Shown: piece by piece, positions 12,163-15,948 of the stretch
Layout: each line of letters opens with the position of its first letter
How positions within the stretch are numbered: the first letter of the stretch is position 1
Source: an uncultured Chlamydiae bacterium
Lineage (GTDB): Bacteria > Chlamydiota > Chlamydiia > Chlamydiales > SM23-39
Length of the DNA: 15,948 nucleotides
Assembly (NCBI GenBank): GCA_903909295.1
Contig: CAIVVG010000094.1
Span: 1-15,948, forward strand
Reading direction: 5' to 3'
The notes under the pieces: model-generated
What the model was told of the DNA's origin: nothing
Seen by the model: only the letters and a program-made list of their open reading frames with translations
Database searches by the model: none
Program-made: the position numbers and the translations under genes

Positions 12163-12881
12163 GCTTATTGGAAGTAAAACATCTGATTAAACAATTTGGC
12201 GGCAAGGCGGTTGTCAATGGCCTTTCGCTAGAAGTGGAGCCAGGAGAGGTCGTTGGCCTGCTCGGGCCGAATGGAGCGGGGAAAACCACCGCTTTTTATA
12301 TGACGGTCGGCTTGATTCAGCCAGACCGCGGAGAGGTTTATTTCAAGGGCAAAAATGTGACGGCCCTCCCCATTCACGAACGGGCCAAGATGGGAATGGG
12401 GTATTTAGCGCAAGAACCCTCCATCTTTCGCTCCTTGACGGTCGAGGAAAACATCCTCTGTATCCTCGAAACGCTCCCCCTCTCTCGCTCAGAGACAAAA
12501 AAGCGACTGACAGCACTCCTCCAAGAACTCCATCTCGAACATTTAAGGAAAAAAATCGCTAGCACCCTATCGGGCGGAGAGCGGCGACGCCTTGAAATCA
12601 CCCGCGCTTTGGTGACAGAGCCCTCTTTGCTCCTCCTCGATGAGCCCTTTGCTAATATCGATCCGCTAGCTGTGGCCGATGTCAAACACCTCATTCGGAT
12701 CTTGAAGGGAAAACAGATCAGCGTCCTCATCACAGACCACAACGCCCGCGAGATTTTTTCGATCGTCGACCGGAGTTACCTCGTTCAAGAGGGCAAGGTA
12801 CTCCTCTCAGGAACGGTCGACGCTCTCCTCTCTAATCCGGAGGCTCGCCGGAGCTACTTTGGAGAGGACTTTCGATTGTAG
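12159..12881 (+). CDS. lptB: LPS export ABC transporter ATPase LptB
   Basis: A 240-residue ATPase, the usual LptB length (241 in E. coli). Seen: Walker A GPNGAGKT at 36-43, Q-loop Q85 in GYLAQEPSIF, signature LSGGERRRLEI at 137-147, Walker B LLLLDEP at 157-163 followed by FANIDPLAV, and switch histidine H194 in ITDHNARE. FANIDP after Walker B and GYLAQEPSIFRSLTVEENI are typical of LptB. It powers extraction of LPS from the inner membrane by LptFG and delivery to LptC. The ATG overlaps the stop of the LptC-like gene (ATGA), indicating coupled translation. The final 75 bases overlap the 3' end of the minus-strand glycosyltransferase; these codons (SYFGEDFRL ending) look like genuine conserved LptB sequence. 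Confidence 0.96.
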   Translation: MSLLEVKHLIKQFGGKAVVNGLSLEVEPGEVVGLLGPNGAGKTTAFYMTVGLIQPDRGEVYFKGKNVTALPIHERAKMGMGYLAQEPSIFRSLTVEENILCILETLPLSRSETKKRLTALLQELHLEHLRKKIASTLSGGERRRLEITRALVTEPSLLLLDEPFANIDPLAVADVKHLIRILKGKQISVLITDHNAREIFSIVDRSYLVQEGKVLLSGTVDALLSNPEARRSYFGEDFRL

Positions 12882-13904
12882 CACGCAGCTCACGGGCAGC
12901 GTCGCTAAACAGTCGCTCCTCTTGCTGCCGCCGCATCCATCTTGTCCGCACGGACGACAGCTCATCGCCTGTGCAATCACCTGTGCCTTCGGATTGCGCC
13001 AAGGACCCCAAGTGCTCTCCGATGTGGGGCCAAAGAGTGCGATGACCGGTTTTTTAAGGGCACTGGCGATGTGCAGTGGCACCGAATCAACACAGATCAA
13101 CTGGTCGCTCATCTGGATTAAGGCGGCGAGCTCTTTAAGGGAAATCTGCCCGGCTAAATTGAGCACGGGCAGTCCCCTCACAGCCTCTTCCACAAGCGCC
13201 TTTTCAGCCGCATCTGGCCCCGACGTAAATACAAGCCGCTTCCCCTGGCCCAGCAACCTCTCGGAAAGTTCCCGCACCCGTTCCATAGGCCAACACTTAA
13301 AACGCCACCGAGAAGAGGGGTGAATGAGGACAAAAGGGGCAGTCCCGACCCTCTTTTGCATGGCGGCCAGCGCCTGAAGTGGCACGTCGAGAAAGAGCTC
13401 CCGCTCCTCGGGGCTGGGGAAAATCCCCATCCGCCGCAGGGCGTCTAAATTGCGCTCGACTGCATGGCGAGGGGTGGGACAGTCTTTGGCCGTGTGGGTC
13501 AACACTTTTTTTTGCCACCGCCCCTTTGGCTTGAACCCCACCCGAATGGGGGCCCCCGATACCAGCGCTGCCACAATCCCCCGATCCCCTTCGGTGAGGT
13601 TAAGGACCAGGTCGTACCCATTGCGCCGGATCTCCCGCCAAAGACCCCATTCCTTTTGAAGTCGGCGCCACAAGGGGAGTTTTTTCCAGCTCGTGTCATA
13701 GCAGAGCAGCTGCCGGATGGCCGGGTGCCCCTCGAGCATGGGGATCGACTCTCGGTAGATATAGGCATCGATCTCTGCCTCAGGCAAAGCCTTTTGCAGG
13801 GCGCTAAAGACAGGGGAGGTCAATAAAACATCCCCCAAATGGCGCAATTTAATGACAAGAATCTTTTTGATTCTATCGAGGGAGGGGTAGTCGCCGTAGT
13901 GCAT
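12807..13904 (-). CDS. waaQ: Glycosyltransferase family 9, heptosyltransferase III (WaaQ/RfaQ)-like
   Basis: A 365-residue GT9 enzyme. Near the N-terminus ILVIKLRHLGDVLLTSPVFS (15-34) has the GD motif of ADP-heptose transferases. Later come HPSSRWRFKCWP (195-206), VFTSGPDAAEKAL, CVDSVPLHIASA (271-282), ALFGPTSESTWGPWRN (289-304) and a cysteine cluster CRPCGQDGCGGS (316-327). The SRWRFKCW, WGPW and CRPCG...GCGGSK features are characteristic of the RfaQ/WaaQ branch that adds a side-branch heptose to the LPS inner core. Chlamydiaceae LPS is Kdo-only as far as I know, so this hints at a longer core. It is convergent with lptB and overlaps it by 75 bases. No clear ribosome site is visible before ATG. 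Sugar and acceptor are unproven. Confidence 0.88.
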   Translation of the reverse strand: MHYGDYPSLDRIKKILVIKLRHLGDVLLTSPVFSALQKALPEAEIDAYIYRESIPMLEGHPAIRQLLCYDTSWKKLPLWRRLQKEWGLWREIRRNGYDLVLNLTEGDRGIVAALVSGAPIRVGFKPKGRWQKKVLTHTAKDCPTPRHAVERNLDALRRMGIFPSPEERELFLDVPLQALAAMQKRVGTAPFVLIHPSSRWRFKCWPMERVRELSERLLGQGKRLVFTSGPDAAEKALVEEAVRGLPVLNLAGQISLKELAALIQMSDQLICVDSVPLHIASALKKPVIALFGPTSESTWGPWRNPKAQVIAQAMSCRPCGQDGCGGSKRSDCLATLPVSCVLQSKVLSKVAPASLRIREESVDRS

Positions 13905-14010
13905 ATGGAGAATGATTTTAAATTTTTCTCCGATTTTTCAACAGAACTTCGTGAGATTTATTAAGCGTTGGTTTACAATGTCGTTACAATTCACATGATT
14001 GGAGAATCTC

Positions 14011-14457
14011 ATGGCACAGACCACTACCCAAACTTTGGAGCAAACACTTTCGATCATCAAGCCCGACGCAGTTGGGCAAAACATGATTGGAAACATCATT
14101 GAGTACTTTGAAAGAGAGGGGCTCAATGTCGTTGGAGCAAAGATGCTTCACCTTTCAGAAGAGCAAGCGAAAGCCTTTTACGCCGTTCATAAAGAGCGCC
14201 CCTTCTACAAAGAGCTCGTCACATTCATGACCTCTGGTCCCGTCCTTGTGATGGTTCTGGAAGGAGAAAATGCAGTGACTCGCAACCGCGAAATCATGGG
14301 AGCGACTGACCCTTCAAAAGCGGCTACCGGTACTGTGCGCGCTGACTTCGCAACCAGCATCGAGCGCAACGCAGTCCACGGCTCTGACAGCCTCAAGACC
14401 GCTAAAGAAGAGGTCTCCTTCTTCTTCAAAGCGAACGAAATTTTTCCAAGATCCTAG
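14011..14457 (+). CDS. ndk: Nucleoside diphosphate kinase
   Basis: Transfers the gamma-phosphate between nucleoside tri- and diphosphates through a phosphohistidine. The 148-residue product shows SIIKPDAV at 14-21, FYAVHKERPFYKELVTFMTS at 56-75, EIMGATDPSKA and the active site ERNAVHGSDS at 118-127 with H123. The ATG at 14011 is chosen because GGAG (14001-14004) sits six bases upstream; an in-frame TTG at 13999 would overlap that site. Two TACAAT boxes (13974-13979 and 13985-13990) could be -10 elements, though neither has a convincing -35. The product is a little longer than the usual 141-143 residues owing to a short N-terminal extension (AQTTTQTLEQ). Its stop overlaps that of the next gene at CTAG. 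Confidence 0.97.
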   Translation: MAQTTTQTLEQTLSIIKPDAVGQNMIGNIIEYFEREGLNVVGAKMLHLSEEQAKAFYAVHKERPFYKELVTFMTSGPVLVMVLEGENAVTRNREIMGATDPSKAATGTVRADFATSIERNAVHGSDSLKTAKEEVSFFFKANEIFPRS

Positions 14458-15071
14458 CGATCAGATATTGAAGCTTGAGGGGAAGGGGGGTTATACCTCC
14501 CTTCATCCTCAAATTGTGGCGCAGGAAACCCCTGCTCAACAAACGACCTGACCACCATTGCCCTTTCCTCCTGAGCCCGTTTAATCAAATTAATCAAAGC
14601 AGCCCGCGCGTTACTCTGGTCAGATGCCGCATAATAAGAGGCTCCCGTCCCGAAGACAAGTCCCACTCCCATTCCTACTACCGCGCCTATAGGGCCGAAA
14701 ACGAACGCTCCCGCCATAACCCCAGCACTGAGAGCCCCCCCCACCCTAAGAACATTCCAGTTTTCAGTTATAATCAGCTGATTCCGCTGCTCGATTGCCC
14801 GCTGTTCCATAGCCCGCACCTCCACCACTTGCTCTTTGAGGATCTCAAACACCTTCTTCCGATACTCTTCCCGACTAAGAAGCTCCTCTACTCGCACCCG
14901 GAGAGCCTCTTTTTCCTCTGTTACAGCATGGAACCGTTCTGTTACGGCTTGGAAGCGGTCGGCCAGACCAGATAACTCGGCCTTGAGCTGGTCAAGCCTT
15001 TCCTCACTTTGGTGATTGAGCTGAGTCAGCCGCGCAAAATCTTGACCTCCTCTACGTAGTTGGACTGACAT
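14454..15071 (-). CDS. Coiled-coil protein with bilobed hydrophobic domain (Inc-like candidate)
   Basis: From ATG at 15071 (GGGAG at spacing six) the product has 205 residues. Residues 12-99 are strongly charged with heptad-like spacing (QSEERLDQLKAELSGLADRF; EEKEALRVRVEELLSREEYR), predicted coiled coil. Residues 110-149 form a long glycine-rich hydrophobic region (LSAGVMAGAFVFGPIGAVVG, then MGVGLVFGTGASYYAA) that can make two short membrane helices joined by a tight turn, as in chlamydial inclusion-membrane (Inc) proteins. A helical part and a polar, proline-containing tail follow. No signal peptide. Function unknown; an Inc-like secreted protein is an inference from architecture only. The start codon lies inside the 3' end of the upstream gene (20-base overlap), so the two are cotranslated. 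Confidence 0.75.
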   Translation of the reverse strand: MSVQLRRGGQDFARLTQLNHQSEERLDQLKAELSGLADRFQAVTERFHAVTEEKEALRVRVEELLSREEYRKKVFEILKEQVVEVRAMEQRAIEQRNQLIITENWNVLRVGGALSAGVMAGAFVFGPIGAVVGMGVGLVFGTGASYYAASDQSNARAALINLIKRAQEERAMVVRSFVEQGFPAPQFEDEGRYNPPSPQASISDR

Positions 15072-15837
15072 CGGCAACTCCCTGAATCTCGGAGAGAGGA
15101 CCATTATTGCGTGCCGTACGCACATCTTCAATCCACTGCACAAGCTGGCGACGCACGATCCCATTCGTCTCTATTGCCCTAAGAAGGTCCTCTCCTATAT
15201 TTTCTCCTTTTGCCCTATTTTCAATGAGCTCACTCCCTCTAGCAAACTCACCGAATAGAGCAAGCACCCCTTCTTCAGTGGTTGAAATCTGAATGGGGAC
15301 CTCTTCTACGCTTGGTCTCACTACTGCTCCCCTTAGCCGGGCCAACTCCTCCTCCGCGATATCGCGCTGCCGAGCGATTGCTGCGCATTGCGCGTCCACA
15401 CTCGCATCATAACGCACCCCAGAGAGATCCCTTGCCAAGTAAATACTTCCGAGCGCACAGACACGCCCCCCTGATCGAGCAAGCTCTGTCCTCAATAATT
15501 GGTTCTCCCTCTGCAATACAGCAACCTGGGCTTGTAGAGCCGCATTGTCGTTCCCCAGCCACCAACAGTGGCCGTACTTCCAGGCTCTTTCCACCTGGTC
15601 GACCACTCCTCCAAAAAACCCGCTTAGAATGCGAAAAACCATATATTGGCCCAAGCTCTTCGCCACAGAAGTACCGCTGACCCAATCAATGACAGCGCGA
15701 CACCCCTCCCGCAATTTCTCGAGAATTTGAGAAGCCAATCTTTGGACCAGTTCCCAAGTAGTTGGCTCGGGTTCTTCATAGGTCGATAGTGGTAAAGAGA
15801 TAGTGGTAGGACCACTCGAAACACTTGCGGCAGCCAT
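15052..15837 (-). CDS. Protein of unknown function with coiled coils, operon partner of the Inc-like gene
   Basis: A 261-residue protein beginning MAAASVSSGPTTISLPLSTY; the first 28 residues are rich in Ser, Thr and Pro, as in many type III secretion substrates, with no signal peptide. Residues 62-80 (GQYMVFRILSGFFGGVV) form a moderately hydrophobic amphipathic stretch that might touch a membrane. Residues 97-122 (AALQAQVAVLQRENQLLRTE) and 150-170 (RQRDIAEEELARLRG) are predicted coiled coils. The C-terminal third is helical and polar. No known domain recognised. Ribosome site GGAGG lies only three bases before ATG, with the same TTGGAGG core as RING gene 1. It overlaps the following Inc-like gene by 20 bases, so the two products may form a complex through their coiled coils (inference). 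Confidence 0.72.
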   Translation of the reverse strand: MAAASVSSGPTTISLPLSTYEEPEPTTWELVQRLASQILEKLREGCRAVIDWVSGTSVAKSLGQYMVFRILSGFFGGVVDQVERAWKYGHCWWLGNDNAALQAQVAVLQRENQLLRTELARSGGRVCALGSIYLARDLSGVRYDASVDAQCAAIARQRDIAEEELARLRGAVVRPSVEEVPIQISTTEEGVLALFGEFARGSELIENRAKGENIGEDLLRAIETNGIVRRQLVQWIEDVRTARNNGPLSEIQGVADVSPTT

Positions 15838-15948
15838 AAGCCTCCAATTAAAGAGGGTCCATGCTAAATCAAATCTTTATTTCCCGCAAGGACTGATTGC
15901 AACACCTTAACTAATAGATATTTACAAAACTATCCTTGAAAAAAGGAT
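15838..15948. other. 5' region of the 261-residue gene, to the window edge
   Basis: AT-rich 111 bases. On the minus strand TTGCGG (15890-15885) and TAGCAT (15867-15862) are 17 bases apart, a weak promoter candidate with a leader of about 20 bases. A perfect 6-base inverted repeat ATCCTT/AAGGAT (15932-15948) sits at the edge; it has no clear following T-run in view, so a terminator cannot be claimed. Confidence 0.35.

Noticed and set aside
15072..15164. 31-residue N-terminal extension of the Inc-like protein
   Set aside because: It lies within the upstream gene, and ATG 15071 has a well-spaced GGGAG site.
15932..15948. Rho-independent terminator
   Set aside because: The 6-base AT-rich stem is weak and no T-run follows in view; the window ends there.
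1..15948. CRISPR arrays, insertion sequences, rRNA genes
   Set aside because: No regularly spaced repeats, transposase-like proteins with terminal repeats, or rRNA-like stretches were seen.

Overview
The window looks like a chromosomal segment from a member of the phylum Chlamydiota outside the classical Chlamydiaceae, probably an amoeba-associated or environmental lineage. This is an inference. It rests on the run kdsA, LptC/OstA-like gene, lptB, on a short chlamydial-type HemA, on a KH-domain gene next to an RluD-type pseudouridine synthase, and on eukaryotic-type RING proteins beside conserved housekeeping genes. The base composition is visibly more GC-rich than in most cultured chlamydiae. 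AsnS and a WaaQ-type heptosyltransferase, which Chlamydiaceae lack as far as I know, also argue for a non-Chlamydiaceae lineage.

Layout. (1) 1-1493, minus: the lipid II flippase gene murJ, continuing off the left edge. Its ATG lies 23 bases from the divergent nfo (endonuclease IV, 1516-2349), which overlaps asnS (2346-3698) by four bases. (2) 3631-5046, minus: recX and then hemA; hemA runs 68 bases into the 3' end of asnS. (3) 5180-6660, plus: a 54-residue conserved-looking protein, rluD, and a KhpA-type KH protein. (4) 6657-9158, minus: a large DHH/DHHA2 protein resembling family II pyrophosphatases but greatly expanded, preceded in the same frame by a 66-residue ORF and separated from it by one TAA. 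Upstream of it lies tRNA-Arg(UCU). (5) 9273-10359: an accessory patch. It holds a 50-residue secreted-type ORF on the plus strand and two tandem genes on the minus strand, each encoding a RING finger followed by one C-terminal membrane segment. The spacers are AT-rich, and a strong promoter precedes the second RING gene. (6) 10435-12881, plus: four alternating TGTCGA half-sites, then kdsA, an LptC-like gene and lptB, which overlap as one envelope operon (Kdo synthesis and LPS export). (7) 12807-13904, minus: a WaaQ-type glycosyltransferase that overlaps lptB by 75 bases. (8) 14011-14457, plus: ndk. (9) 14454-15837, minus: two overlapping genes of unknown function, one with a coiled coil plus a bilobed hydrophobic domain like that of chlamydial inclusion-membrane proteins.

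Functionally the core genes cover peptidoglycan precursor and LPS assembly (murJ, kdsA, lptC-like, lptB, waaQ-like), translation (asnS, rluD, khpA, tRNA-Arg), DNA repair (nfo, recX), haem synthesis (hemA) and nucleotide pools (ndk). The accessory genes (two RING proteins and the Inc-like pair) are candidate host-directed proteins. They share strong GGAGG ribosome sites followed by T-rich spacers, which most core genes here lack.

The best candidates for something new are the pair of tail-anchored RING proteins, one of which has Asp at the fifth zinc position, the expanded DHH/DHHA2 protein with its in-frame stop, and the four-half-site array before kdsA. No CRISPR array, insertion sequence, rRNA gene or convincing rho-independent terminator was seen. 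No gene-free stretch exceeds 300 bases; the longest, 10306-10508, holds the RING promoter and the half-site array.
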